The notes: a model not told the origin generated them from the sequence alone. Positions 12,656 through 25,896 are shown, numbered from the stretch's first letter. The stretch: 64,000 nt of DNA from Spinacia oleracea (GCF_020520425.1 NC_079487.1:84573141-84637140), one strand, 5' to 3'. Translations and numbers: made by a program.

Positions 12656-13519
12656 TGTCTCTGTTTAATGTTTTAAAGTTTTAGAGTTTAAATCTTTGTA
12701 AAACATTATTGGTTAATCATTCACAATAAATGAAAAGAATTCATTTTTCCATTTAATTTGTGGTTTATTAAAGATGAGTCCCTTCAATTTGACGATATAT
12801 TCAAGATAGACTGTCAGGACCAGTCCTGTGACTAAGAAATGTCTATCAAGTGAACTTGAATGTCAAAGGTTGAAAATGGTCCCTAGTCGGAGTTTTCTAT
12901 AAAATTGGACGCATAGAAAACGTTAGACGATTAGAATGCAAGATGACTAGTAGTTCTGTTTCTTGAACTATGTGGACATGGCAATGTCATAATCATTTGC
13001 ATAGATACTTACTTTGGGAAGACTAGTATCGGACAAGACCTATGAAACTTTACTGTAAGAGATGAAAATATTTCATAAGTAAATTTCATTAAAATTATTA
13101 GACACTAAATCCTCAATACCTGAGTGATTTGAGATTACTTGTTTGAGAACTGGTTGCTTTGACGTTGACCAACCGTCGCACCGTAAAAGGAGGCTATAAA
13201 GGCAACGCTCAGGTAATCACCTATCAAACGAAGTCTAATCTCAAGATCACAAGATTGGGATTGTCCTCCCATAAATCGGGATGAGATGCTTAAAAGTTGT
13301 ACGAGGCCACTCGAAGAGCTAGAAACTGTGAAATGCATGGCCGTGCTCGGATGAATCATAGGCTATGATTATCTGTTTATTTGATCAGTTGAACTCTGAA
13401 ACCAAGGAACACCTCTGGACATAATAAGGATGACAACTCTTACCTTATGTTCAAGAGCAAGCATAGAGCGACAAAGGAATTAGGAAATGCACACTTGTCC
13501 CTAAGGACAAGTGGGAGAC
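12656..13519 (+). mobile_element. Element A 3' untranslated region and polypurine tract
   Basis: Non-coding DNA between the pol stop and the 3' LTR. It ends in GACAAGTGGGAGAC, the polypurine tract directly before the LTR TG at 13520. It matches, in reverse, the 3' UTR of B (18449-19312), as expected for one family. Confidence 0.8.
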
Positions 13520-14963
13520 TGAAGGAAATAATGCCCTTGGTCCAAGTATGCATTCAATGATAAGTCTAATAAATGCGGTTCAGTATTAATTAACAAGTTA
13601 ATAATTCAGTGAGATCAAGTGAGCTAAATGCCTAGCTAGAGGCCGCTTCAGTTCAAGTGGAATTAATGATATTAATCCACAGCTTACTCTTGACTGAACC
13701 CGTAGGGTCACACAAATAGTACGTAAACGGATCAAGTATTTAATGGCATTAAATACTCCATCTATGGATATTCGGAATCGACGGATCTTGGTTTCAGTGG
13801 GAGCTGAGATCGTCACAGGCAAGAAATGAATACTCCGGAAACGATGATATTGCCGGAAACGGAAATATGGATCGTATCGGAAATATAAATATTATCCAAG
13901 TCGTAGATGTTGCCGGAAACGGAAACATGGTACGTGTCGGGAAATATTATCGGAAATGGAAACATTGCCGGAATCGAAAATATTGCCGGAAACGGAAATA
14001 TTGTCAGAATCGGAAATATTATCGGAATCGGAAAATAATTCCGGAAACGGAAATATTAAATATTTGTTCGAAACGGAAATTAATTCCGGAATCGAAAATA
14101 TTAAATATTGTTCGTATCGGAAATATATTCCGGAATCGGGAATTTAATCGGAAGCGTATCGTACGAATAAGCATCGGACAAGGCCTGCCGGACGAGGGCC
14201 CAGCACGAAGCCAGGCCATCGCCCAGCAAGCCAAGCGCGCCACACGAACAGCCAAGGCCACGCCAGGCCCAGCACAAGGCCAGGCCCAGCAGCGCGCACA
14301 GCGCGCGCAGCGCGCGCAGCTGCGAGCAGTGGGCTGCGAGCATTGCTGCAGCTCGCGTGGGCTTGTAGCTCGCGTGGGCCGTGCGGCCGTGTGGGCTGTG
14401 CGCGGGCATGGCCTGCACGCTTGCGGGTCATGCTCGCGTAAGTGTTTGTGTTCGCATACGAAACCTAAAACGTGCAGAATTCGTTTAATGATTAAATTCC
14501 TAATTCTATTTGATAAATTAATTAAATAAGAGTTTTATTATAATTCTAATTTAATTAATTCGTATCCTAATAGGATTCCAATTCTCTTTCCATACCCCTA
14601 TAAATATGTGGCCTGGGTTCACAATTTATAACGAGTTATTCAAGTATTCAAAGTGAGTTTTTGAGAGAAAAATTCAGTCACACATCTTGCTCAAAAGTGC
14701 CGAAAATTTATAGTACCTTAGGGGCGATTCTAGTTGGTCAATCTTAAGGCGGATCTGGACGTGCTGTGGACTATCTACGGAGGGACGACACTTGGAGTCC
14801 TAAAGACTTGTTCTTGTTCGGTTCGGGCGCAGCTAGGGAAGGCACGCAACAAAGAGTATGCATCTAAACTATGCTAAATGATTATGTGTAAATAATATGT
14901 ATTCCTGGCTTAATGGTTGTTTCCGCATGATTTATAAATTGTCATATGTATCATAACCTAACA
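13520..14963 (+). mobile_element. Element A 3' LTR
   Basis: It starts TGAAGGAAATAATGCCC and ends ATAACCTAACA, followed by ATTAC (14964-14968), the same target duplication that flanks the solo LTR at 2212-3646. TATA box TATAAATA lies at 14599-14606. It carries the same CGGAAATATT minisatellite and GC block as the other LTRs but has a different number of units and a longer CAGCGCGCG stretch near 14290. Confidence 0.92.
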
Positions 14964-15119
14964 ATTACATCCTTTGTAGGTTTGATTTGCTCATGTTGAA
15001 TTTCTTGGAGGGTTTGATTTTCTCATGTGCAAGTTTCTAGATATTAGTATTATCACAAAGCGATTTGGTTTCCTTAGCTCAATTTATTTGGGGGAAGAAC
15101 TAACAGCAGTATAGTAGCG

Positions 15120-15477
15120 ATGTCGTTATGTTATCCTTCGATGCCGGTGAAGCTGGCTGCGAAAATGGGATTCTTTCTTGGTGGTATTTCTCTATTTGTT
15201 GTTGTTGAGGGCCACGGGCTCGGGTCTGGTGTCATGGGGAGAGGTCAAGGCTTCTACCTTGCTAGCTCCCTTGATGGTGAGAGTCACACCATGGCCTTTA
15301 CCTGCGATTTTCTATGGTGAGGGTCATGAACAGGAAACTGATGACACTCTCAGCTTCTTCGGTTTCCACAGAACAGCCTCTCCAATATCTCAGATGGCTA
15401 TCATTGGAGGGGGGGGGGGGGGGCTGGAAAGAATGAGAATTCTAAGGGGTATGAGAAAAAAATACTTGCTTATTTAG
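15120..15477 (+). pseudogene. Dirigent-like pseudogene, copy 2
   Basis: Copy of the pseudogene at 3803, better preserved at its start. One frame reads GHGLGSGVMGRGQGFY then 'LASSLDGESHTMAFTCDF' before a stop. The next motifs (YGEGHEQETDDTLSFFGF, HRTASPISQMAIIGG) need a +1 shift. The poly-G run near 15410 is longer than in copy 1 and shifts the frame again before GKNENSKGY. So at least one frameshift predates the duplication, and the C loss in copy 1 came after it. The dirigent call rests on motif order and spacing, not on a search. Confidence 0.65.
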
Positions 15478-15768
15478 ACACAATGAGCAAAAAATTTGAA
15501 TGTTAACAAATCCGAACTTTAAAATTAAAAAATGAGCAAAAATATTTTCTCATTTGTGTAAACTTTTGCATTCACTGTTAAATGGTTTTGAATACGGAGT
15601 AGCATTCACTGTTAAATGGTTTTGAATACGGAGTAGAATTCCCTGTTAAATGGTTTTGCTTGAGAAGATTCACATTCATAGTTGCAAGTTTCAAATGAGA
15701 TTTCTTTATTTTTTTTTATTGTGATTGAGAAAGACACAAAGAGATTGGCTTAGGGATTGATGTTTTTA

Positions 15769-16170
15769 TTATACGAAGTAGCCACAGTTATCGTGTCTGT
15801 GTACAGAAGCTACTGGGAGTATGTTATGGTTTCCCACTTTGGTGAGTAAGTAATTGATAAGTCTGATAGCATATGAATATAGGCATAAGTTAGGGTATGT
15901 ATAATAACCTTGGAATCTTGATTTTATTTTCTGGTTGTTGCTGCGCGCTTCTAAGCGTTTCTGAAAAACTTTAAGTTCAGACAAAACATCGAAAGTTCGT
16001 ACACCACCTGTGTTGCTTGCCCCTATCCTGACCTTCCCTCGCGGCTGCTTCGACATCAGAGATGCTCGATTGTTGTAACTGTTACTTGAAACAAGCAGGT
16101 AAACTTGTATGTTCCTTTCTGATGATATATATATGAAGCTTTTCAGGAGTTTGTTTATATTATGGCTCAA
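15769..16170 (-). other. Unrecognised short reading frame, copy 2
   Basis: Second copy of the frame at 4448-4849, with identical translation. It adds no functional clue beyond confirming the duplication. Confidence 0.25.
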
Positions 16171-16567
16171 GTTATAATAGCTTCAGTTTTACTTTGTTTC
16201 TATATTTGGAATGTGCATCCTTGAGTATATGATGTTGGCATTTTAAGTCTGAAAACTCTAATGCATTGTTAACACTACAAGTCTTATCAGATAGGCAATA
16301 TGTTGAACTAATCAATAGTTAAAAGTAAAAACTCCGAAGATTTGCTGATTTCAGAATTTATGCAACATTAAGATCCACTACAATCTATAGATGTAACCTA
16401 TGTGTATATTTTCTAGTGTTCTATACAAATTTACTTTGCCTGTTACATATCTCTTTACATATTTCAGAATTTATGCAACATTAAGATCCACTACAATCTA
16501 TAGATGTAACCTATGTGTATATTTTCTAGTGTTCTATACAAATGTACTTTGCTTGTTACATATCTCT

Positions 16568-16788
16568 TTATTTTTCCTCTCTTCTTGTGAGACTCACTAC
16601 TACTTGCGTGACGTATGCTCCAATAAGATACCAAGTTACACAAGCTAGCAAAACCTGCATCCCAAAACTGTTAGCCACTTGTTGTGCAAAAGAACCGCCT
16701 ATGTGCTGATCCAATCCTCCAACTTCCTCTGCTGGTCCTTGTAATCCGACTGTAATCGATGCAATCACACCTGACCCAATTGGAATGC
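16568..16788 (-). pseudogene. Last exon of gene N, copy 2
   Basis: Same exon as 5247-5467, with the same acceptor, hydrophobic segment and stop. This copy is in the original chromosomal order. Its upstream exon piece (16881-17052) meets element C at the TCTTT target site and resumes at 40043. The gene can only be expressed intact if about 23 kb of nested transposons could be removed, which is unlikely because they lie within what appears to be an exon. Confidence 0.4.
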
Positions 16789-16880
16789 CTGAAACAAGGC
16801 GATCACACTGTGTAATTTCTCTCCTCTTATATGCTCTCCCCCGACTCTTATGTTTTTCTTTTTGTTTGATAATATGACTC

Positions 16881-17052
16881 GTTCTCTACTCTAAGTGAAA
16901 GTACAGGGGTTGATGGAACCCAATATTCATCCTTAGATGTTTCTTCGGGTAGAACTTTTGCATTAGCCCGTGTCTTGAACGTACTATGTTTTCTAGCTGT
17001 TGTTGCTGCATCTCTGAGCTTCTCGAGGTCTGGATCTCGCGATATGTTCTTT
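16881..17052 (-). pseudogene. Exon piece of gene N downstream of the element C insertion
   Basis: The minus-strand frame 'RDPDLEKLRDAATTARKHST' continues, across the insertion, from 'SNTSLVLIPRRK' at 40043-40080. The join reads RRK-NISRDPDLEKL once the extra TCTTT copy is dropped. That the frame stays open on both sides of the insertion is the main reason to treat this as coding. Confidence 0.4.
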
Positions 17053-18448
17053 TGTTAGGTTATGATACATATGAACAACATAAATCATGCGGAAAAACCT
17101 TAATGCCAGGATACATATTAATTGCACATAATCATATAATTAGTCAAGGATGCATACACTTTGTAGCGTGCCCTCCCTAGCTGCGCCCGAACCGAACAAG
17201 AACAAGTCTTTAGGACTCCAAGTGTCGTCCCTCCGTAGAAAGTCCACAGCACGTCCGGATCCGCCTTAAGATTGACCAACTAGAATCGCCCTTAAGGTAC
17301 TACTTATTTTCGGCTAAATAGGGCAAGTGTTATGGCTGATTTTTCTGCTTAAAAATCCTAGCTTTGAATACTTGAAAACTTGTGTATAAATTTGTGAACC
17401 TAGGCACATATTTATAGAGTCATGGAAAAGGATTTAGAATCCTATTAGAATACCAATTAGTTTAATTAGAATCCCTTTAGAACTCTACTAAATAAATTCT
17501 ATCTACTAGGATTAGGATTTAATCATAGAACGAATTCCGATAGATTTAGGATTCGTATCGCACACAACCACACACGAGCACGAGCACCGCACAACCCGCG
17601 CAAGCCTTGCGGCCCACGCGAGCTGCACTGCTCGCAGCCCATGTTGCGCGCGCGCCATGCTGGGCATGGCCTTGTGCTGGGCCTGGCGTGGCCTTGCTAC
17701 GTTGTGTTGATGCGCATGGCTTGTTGGACGCAGGCCTGGCTTCGTGTTGGGCCTTCGTCTAGCAAGTCTCGTCCGATGCTAATTCGTACGACGCGCTTCC
17801 GATTAAATTCCCGATTCCGGAATTCATTTCGGGTACGAACAATATTTAATATTTCCGATTCCGGAATTAATTTCCGTTTCGAACAAATATTTAATATTTC
17901 CGTTTCCGGAATTATTTTCCGATTCCGATAATATTTCCGATTCAGACAATATTTCCGTTTCCGGCAATATTTCCGATTTCGGCAATATTTCCGATTCCGG
18001 CAATATTTCCATTTCCATCAATATTTTCCGATACGTACCATGTTTCCGTTTCCGGCAACATCTACGACTTGGATAATATTTATATTTCCGATACGATCCA
18101 TATTTCCGTTTCCGGCAATATCATCATTTCCGGAGTATTCATTTCTTGCTTGTGACGATCTCAGCTCCCACTGAAACCAAGATTCGTCGATTCCGAATAT
18201 CCATAGATGGAGTATTTAATGCCATTAAATACTTGATCCGTTTACGTACTATTTGTGTGACCCTACGGGTTCAGTCAAGAGTAAGCTGTGGATTACTGTC
18301 ATTAATTCCACTTGAACTGAAGCGGCCTCTAGCTAGGCATTCAGCTCACTTGATCTCACTGGATTATTAACTTGTTAATTAATACTGAACCGCATTTATT
18401 AGACTTAATATTATATGCATACTTGGACCAAGGGCATTATTTCCCTCA
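17053..18448 (-). mobile_element. Outer 3' LTR of the composite (probable B/C recombinant)
   Basis: The reverse-oriented LTR starts TGAGGGAAATAATGCCC at 18448, just after the polypurine tract, and ends at 17053 beside TCTTT. It is 1,396 bp long. Its upstream part should derive from B and its end from C if the deletion model is right. An identical-looking copy is at 5732-7131. Confidence 0.9.
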
Positions 18449-19312
18449 GTCTCCCACTTGTCCTTAGGGACAAGTGTGCATTACCTAATTCCTTTGTCGC
18501 TTGATGCTTGCTCTTGAACATAAGGTAAGAGTTGTCATCCTTATTATGTCCATAGGTGTTTCTCGGTTTCAGAGTTCAACTGATCAAATAAACAGATAAT
18601 CATAACCTATGATTCATCCGAGCACGGCCATGCATTTTACAGTTTCTAGCTCTCCGAGTGGCCTTGTACAACTTTTAAGCATCTCATCCCGATTTATGGG
18701 AGGATAATCCCAATCTTGCGATCTTGAGATTAGACTTCGTTTGATAGGTGATTACCTGAGCGTTGCCTTTATAGCCTCCTTTTACGGTGCGACGGTTGGT
18801 CAACGTCAAAGTAACCAGTTCTCAAACAAGTAATCTCAAATCACTCAGGTATTGAGGATTTAGTGTCTAATAATTTTAATGAAATTTACTTATGACAGAT
18901 TTTCATCTCTTACAGTAAAGTTTCATAGGTCTGTCCGATACTAGTCTTCCCAAAGTAAGTATCTATGCAAATGATTATGACATTGCCATGTCCACATAGT
19001 TCAAGAAACAGAACTACTAGTCATCTTGCATTCTAGTCGTCTAACGTTTTCTATGCGTCCAATTTTACAGAAAACTCCGACCAGGGACCATTTTCAACTT
19101 TTGACATTCAAGTTCACTTGATAGACATTTCTTAGTCACAGGACTGGTCCTGACAGTCTATCTTGAATATATCGTCAAATTGAAGGGACTCATCATTTAA
19201 TAAACCACAAATTAAATAAAAAAATGAATTCTATTCATTTATTGTGAATGATTAACCAATAATGTTTTACAAAGAATTAAACTCTAAAACTTTTAACCAT
19301 TAAACAAGGACA
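18449..19312 (-). mobile_element. Element B 3' untranslated region with polypurine tract
   Basis: Non-coding DNA between the B pol remnant and the LTR. RC of GACAAGTGGGAGAC adjoins the LTR at 18449. The first 759 bases are duplicated at 7132-7890. Confidence 0.75.
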
Positions 19313-22300
19313 TCAAAGCCATTCTCCAATATGCTTGATTCCCATAGCTGCAGTGTGCGAGTTGTGCTTCGCCTGCGGCAGAGGTTTAGTCAATGGATCT
19401 GAAATGTTGTCATCAGTTCCAATCTTGCTTATCTCGACTTCTTTTCTTTCAACGAACTCTTGTAGAAGGTGAAATCTACGAAGTACATGCTTGACTTTTT
19501 GGTGGTGTCTAGGCTCCTTTGCCTATCACAATACAGGGCTATTGGTCCTTTAATGGAGGGGACTACACCAAGTTCACCTATGAACTTCCTTAGGCATATA
19601 GCTTCTTTTGCTGCTTCATGTGCAGCAATGTACTCCGCTTCAGTTGTAGAATCCGCAATGGTGCTTTGCTTAGCACTATTCCAGCTTACTGCACCTCCGT
19701 TAAGGCAGAAGATAAACCCAAACTGTGATCTGAAAACATCTTTGTCGGTTTGGAAACTTGCGTCAGTATAGCCTTTAACAATTAATTCATCATCTCCACC
19801 ATAGACCAGAAAGTCATCTTTGTGCCTTTTCAGGTACTTCAGAATATTCTTGGCAGCAGTGGATCTCCTGGGTCTGACTGGTATCTGCTCGTAGCACTGA
19901 GTGCGTACGCAACATCCGGGCGTGTACATATCATAGCATACATTATTGAACGAATCAATGATGCATATGGAATCCCATTCATTCGTCTACGCTCATCAAG
20001 TGTTTTTGGGCACTACGTCTTGCTTAGAGTTATTCCATGAGACATGGGTAGGTAGCCTCGCTTGGAGTCTGCCATCTTGAACCTATCAAGCACTTTATTG
20101 ATATAAGTGCTTTGACTAAGTCCAATCATCTTTTTAGATCTATCTCTGTAAATCTTGATGCCCAATATGTACTGTGCTTCTCCTAGATCCTTCATCGAAA
20201 AACATTTCCCAAGCCAAATCTTGACAGAGTTTAACATAGGAATGTCATTTCCGATAAGTAATATGTCATTGACATATAAAACTAGGAAAGCAATTTTGCT
20301 CCCACTGACCTTCTTGTATACACAAGACTCGTCTGCGTTCTTGATGAAACCAAAGTCACTGACTGCTTCATCAAAACGTATATTCCAGCTCCTGGATGCC
20401 TGCTTCAATCCGTGGATTGATTTCTTTAGCTTGCATACCTTTTTAGCATTCTTTGGATCCTCAAAACCTTCAGGCTGTATCATAAACACAGTTTCTGTTA
20501 TAACGCCGTTTAAGAAAGCGGTTTTGACATCCATCTGCCACATTTCGTAATCGTAATATACAGCGATTGCTAACATTATCCGAATAGACTTTAGCATTGC
20601 AACTGGTGAAAAGGTTTCATCGTAATCCACACCGTAGACTTGCCTGTAACCTTTTGCTACCAATCTAGCTTTGAAAACTTCAAGTTTCCCATCCTTGTCC
20701 TTTTTCAGTTTGAAAACCCATTTGCTTCCAATGGCTTGGTAGCCATCTGGCAAATCGACCAAATCCCATACTTGGTTTTCTGACATGGAGTCTAATTCAG
20801 ATCGCATGGCTTCTTGCCATTGCTTGGAGCTAGGGCTCGTCATAGCTTGTTTGTAAGTTGCAGGTTCATCACTTTCAAGTAATAGAACGTCATAGCTCTC
20901 GTTCGTCAAAATACCTAAGTACCTTTCCGGTTGAGATCTATATCTCTGCGATCTACGCGGGGTTACATCTCTAGATTGACCATGATTCTCACCAGATACT
21001 TCTAAAGATCTCTGAGTTTCATCCTGAATGACATCTTGAGCATTCTCTAGAGTTTGTTGTTCGACTCGAATTTTTTCGAGGTCTACTTTTCTCCCACTTG
21101 TCATTTTGGAAATGTGATTCTTCTCCAAAAAGACACCATCTCGAGCAACAAACACCTTGTTCTCAGATGTATTGTAGAAGTAATACCCCTTTGTTTCCTT
21201 TGGATAGCCCACAAGGATACATTTGTCAGATTTCGTATGAAGTTTGTCTGAAATTAATCGTTTGACGTATACTTCACATCTCCAAATCTTAAGAAAAGAC
21301 ACCTTTGGAGGCTTTCCAAACCATAACTCATATGGAGTCTTTTCGACAGCTTTAGACGGAGCTCTATTTATAGTGAGTGCAGCTGTATTTAGTGCATGTC
21401 CCCAAAATTCTAATAGAAGTTCGGCCTGACCCATCATTAACCTAACCATGTCTAGCAAGGTTTTGTTCCTCCGTACCGACACACCGTTCCATTGTGGTGT
21501 TCCAGGAGGAGTCAATTCTGATAGAATTCCACATTCTTTCAGATGGTCATCAAATTCATAGCTCAGATATTCACCGCCTCTATCAGACCCCAGTGCTTTA
21601 ATCTTCTTGCCTAATTGATTCTCTACTTCACTCTGAAATTCCTTGAATTTGTCAAATGATTCAGACTTATGCTTCATTAGGTAGACATAACCATATCTAC
21701 CGAAGTCATCAGTGAAAGTGATAAAGTAGCTGAAACCACCCCTAGCATTTGTACTCATTGGTCCACATACATCTGTATGGATTAAACCCAATAGTTCAGT
21801 TGCTCTTTCTCCAACTTTAGAGAAAGGTTGCTTTGTCATTTTGCCAAGTAAACATGATTCGCACTTACCATAATCCTCTAAGTCAAATGGTTCTAGAATT
21901 CCTTCTTTTTGAAGTCTTTCCATGTGTTTCAAGTTAATATGGCCTAATCGACAATGCCACAGATAGGTGAGATCTGAATCATCCTTTTTGGCCTTTTTGG
22001 TATTTATGTTATAAACTTGTTTGTCGTGATCTAATAAATAAAGTCCATTGACTAATCTAGAAGATCCATAAAACATCTCTTTAAAATAAAACGAACAACT
22101 ATTGTCTTTTATTAAAAAGGAAAATCCCTTAGCATCTAAGCAAGAAACAGAAATGATGTTTTTAGTAAGACTTGGAACATGGAAACACTCTTCCAGTTCC
22201 AAAACTAGCCCAGAGGGCAACGACAAATAATAGGTTCCTACAGCTAATGCAGCAATCCGTGCTCCATTTCCCACTCGTAGGTCGACTTCACCCTTGCTTA

Positions 22301-23252
22301 ACTTTCTACTTCTTCTTAGTCCCTGTGAATTGGAACATAAGTGTGAGCCACAACCTGTATCTAATACCCAAGAAGTTGAATTAGCAAGTATACAGTCTAG
22401 AACGAAAATACCTGAAGATGGAACGACTGTTCCATTCTTCTGATCTTCCTTTAGCTTCAAGCAATCTCTCTTCCAATGCCCCTTCTTCTTGCAGTAGAAG
22501 CATTCGGATTCAGAAGTGGGTTGACTGACCTTCCTCTTTTCAGACTTGGCGCCAGTTTGCTTAGTTCGGCTGGCCTTGTTGCCACCTTTCTTAGCATTCC
22601 TCTTCTTTCCAGATTTCTTGAACTTGCCCCCACGCACCATAAGCACATCTTGCTTATCACTTTTGAGCGTCTTTTCAGCGGTCTTCAGCATACCGTGAAG
22701 CTCAGTGAGCGTTTTGTCCAGACTATTCATACTGTAGTTCAGCTTGAACTGATCATACCCGTTATGAAGAGAATGGAGGATGGTGTCTACAGCCATTTCC
22801 TGAGAGAACTGTTGATCCAGCCGACTCATATTCTCAATGAGTCCAATCATTTTGAGAACATGTGGACTTACGGGCTCGCCTTTCTTAAGCTTGGTCTCAA
22901 GAATTTGCCTATGAGTCTCGAATCTTTCGACCCGAGCCAGATCTTGGAATATGTTCTTTAACTCACTGATGATCGTGAAAGCATCTGAGTTGATGAACGT
23001 TTTCTGTAGATCTGCACTCATGGTTGCAAGAATTAGACATTTCACATCCTTGTTGGCATCAATCCAACGATTGAGGGTTACCTGAGTGACCCCTTCGCCT
23101 GCGGCTTCGGGCATCGCCTCTTCCAGGACATACTCCTTTTCTTCCTGCATAAGAACTATTTGCAAGTTCCTTTGCCAGTCAAGGAAGTTTTTCCCGCTCA
23201 ACTTCTCCTTTTCGAGAATTGATCGAATGTTGAATGAATTATTGTTTTCCAT
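19313..23252 (-). pseudogene. Element B gag-pol, long open frame but inactivated
   Basis: From ATG 23252 (MENNNSFNIRS) a single frame runs to 20013, about 1,079 residues. In order it holds: UBN2-type gag, zinc knuckle CFYCKKKGHWKRDC, protease LDTGCGSHL, the pre-integrase H-C motif (HCRLGHINLKH), integrase and RT. Two catalytic residues are changed. The integrase Glu of NGVSERRN is Val (21474-21476), and the RT box reads YVND instead of YVDD (Asn codon 20268-20270). Translation stops at a TAG after SKT, where A has Gln. Further small deletions follow, near 19860 and in RNase H near 19520. The frame length suggests a young copy, yet the protein could not copy or integrate itself. Confidence 0.9.
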
Positions 23253-25883
23253 AATTAAAACTACAATTGAAAAAGAATAAACAAATAAATAAGCATTCAC
23301 AGTTTCTCTTAATAAACTTAAATTCTAGCATACATGCATAATTCAATGTTTATTAAGAATTTTATTCAAGTTATGTGTTCCGGCAGGTGTGAATAAAATG
23401 ATTCCAAGATCCTAAAATCCATTGAAGAATTAAGCACATTATGTATTTAGACTCAATTCTAAAATCTTTTAGGTAAGCAAAAACCTTTCGCTAATAGTCT
23501 AGAAACTACTCTTGGTTGATAGGTACGTCTAAGAACTTATTAGGTAAACCTATCGATTTTGCCACGACATAAAAGGACTCCTTACTTATATCATTGAGTT
23601 TCACCAAAACTAACATGTACTCACAATTATTTGTGTACCTTACCCCTTTAGTATCGATAAGTAACACCTCGCTATGGCGGAAAACTATTAGTAAGATCGA
23701 TGTAAAGGATATCCAAGTAAGTGTTATTTTGGCATGGCACCTTTTAACTCAATGTTTAAGTTTGGAATTTAAGGCTCTTACTATGCTGGTTAGATTTTAA
23801 GTGAACTAAAATCCTTAATCATGCAACATAATCAAGCCTTGATCTCATGCATATTTAAGACATATTTAATAGCAATAAATAACTTAAAGCATTCATAAGA
23901 TAAATGTGATCTAGTATGGCCCGACTTCATCTTGAAGCTTCAACTTCAAAGTCCGTCTCGAAAATGGAAACTTCGTCTTGAATTTCACCATGGGAGGCGC
24001 CATTTTCTCCAAATAGGATAAGCTATAATTAAAACTAATTACAACTATTTGATGGTACGCAGACCATATTTAAATTGAAAAACAAATTCGGTGCATTAGA
24101 CCAATTACATTCAAATTAATGGTACGCAGACCATATTTTCTATCCTATTTGGGCCATACTAGTCACTTCATAACCTGCAAAACAGTACATATACAATATA
24201 TACCATTCATCCATTCATTATCATGAATGGCCCACATAATTGGTTAGTTAAAACACATTGTATGCATCATATAAACATTTGCGGCAATTAATCAAGGGCA
24301 CCAATAATCTACCAACTATTCAGTCCTTATTAATTCTAATCAAGTTGTTTAACCCTAAAGGATTTGTAGACTTAATCAAGAGTTTATGACTAAAAAGGGC
24401 TCCCACTTAAACCAATAAATTCATATGCTTTACTAATTTTAAACATAAAAATGTATTTCTAGTCTAACCGGAAACATACAAATTTAATTAAAATTTAAAG
24501 CTCATATAAACTTATAATTGAATCCACTTATTTAATTTATTTTCAGTCGAATTTAAATTAATTTAAGGTTTTTAATTTTAGTAAAATAATTAGAATAAAT
24601 AAAATTTATAATAATTATAATATTCAAAATTAAAATCCAAGAAAACAATTTAAATTATTAATTTTAAAATTAATTAAAATTACATGAACTGAAAATCTCA
24701 AATTAAAATTTAAAACTCGACAATCGTAACATGACGAGCACTTGGGCTTGCGCCCAAGCCCCATCGATTGCTCGGCCTGTCGCTGGCCCATGGCACATCG
24801 TAGCAGCAGCCACGCGCAAACGCAGCAAGCCAAGCTACGCTTGCGCGCAGCCTGCCTGCCCATAGCATCGCAGCAGCTACGATGGTGCTCGCTCGCTCGC
24901 GAAAGCAAGCGCTCGAGGCCACGCGTGTTGGTGCGCTGAGCAGCGATCGCTGGGCGACCAGCTCTCGCCCTCGCGCGCGCGCGCCTCTGTTCGTGCCATG
25001 CCATCGCTGTTCGGCCATCGCCCACATGCGCGCAGCACTCGACACAAGGCAGGGTTGCTGCCTTGTGCTCGCGCGCCACTCGCCTTGCTCGCTGCATTCG
25101 TACCGCATGGGCGACGAGCTCCCTTGCTCGTCGTCGCATGCCCGCACTATACAACACCCCTTAAGGGTAACACGTAGTGTCCATTGCTTTGTGCGTGCAA
25201 GTTTTATGAGCGAATTGCATAAAAGTTTAAAAATTTTAATTCAAAATTAATGACAAATTAATAAAACATATTAATTTCATAATTTTAGGGCAAAAAATCG
25301 AAAATTTATTAATCAATTAATTTCCGATTAATCATGGATTCAAATCTAGGTCATAAAAATTTAAAATTTAACACAAATTAACAATTTTAATGGTGGTTTT
25401 TAATCATAGGTATCTAATTAAATTATTAATTAATTATGAAAATCAAATCAATTCTAAATTATTCGAATTTCAACAAATTAATCATAATTACAAATTAGAT
25501 TGCATAATTAACAAGGCTAGGCATTCAAACTTGTCAAACATATACAGTAGGTCAATCAAAAATTCAAGATTTATCAACAAGAATGGCAAATATTTAATTT
25601 AACATCTTAAATTTACAAACTTTTGCGTTCGAAAAACTAAAACCTCCGAAAAGTCATAGTTAGGCTTCGAATTTTAGAATGCCTTTTACATGCGGAATTG
25701 ACACAAAAATAACTCGATTTGGATGAGTAACGAAGAAACTGCCGAAAAACTGCGTACATATAATTAAATAAACGCAATTTGCAATTAATTAACAATTACG
25801 AAAATTAATCACCCCTTTTAATTCTTTGCAAATTTGTAATATTTAACCATGTTTATGCAATTTAGATTATGAAAATAATAAGA
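23253..25883 (-). mobile_element. Element B leader region
   Basis: A long untranslated leader (about 2.6 kb) between the PBS and gag. It is AT-rich apart from a GC-rich block at about 24730-25150, and frames across that block are not family proteins. 'GGTACGCAGACCATATTT' occurs twice in direct orientation (about 24054 and 24122). The same leader, with differences, is found in C. Confidence 0.75.
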
Positions 25884-25896
25884 GGCTCTGATACCA
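25884..25896 (-). other. Primer-binding site of element B (initiator tRNA-Met)
   Basis: The minus strand reads TGGTATCAGAGCC one base after the LTR end. This is the complement of the plant initiator tRNA-Met 3' end used by many Copia elements to prime reverse transcription. Confidence 0.9.

Noticed and set aside
24630-25250. Overlapping Arg/Ala-rich frames in GC blocks (also 37400-37920)
   Set aside because: They lie in the untranslated leader of Copia elements between PBS and gag. Several frames on both strands are open only because of base composition.
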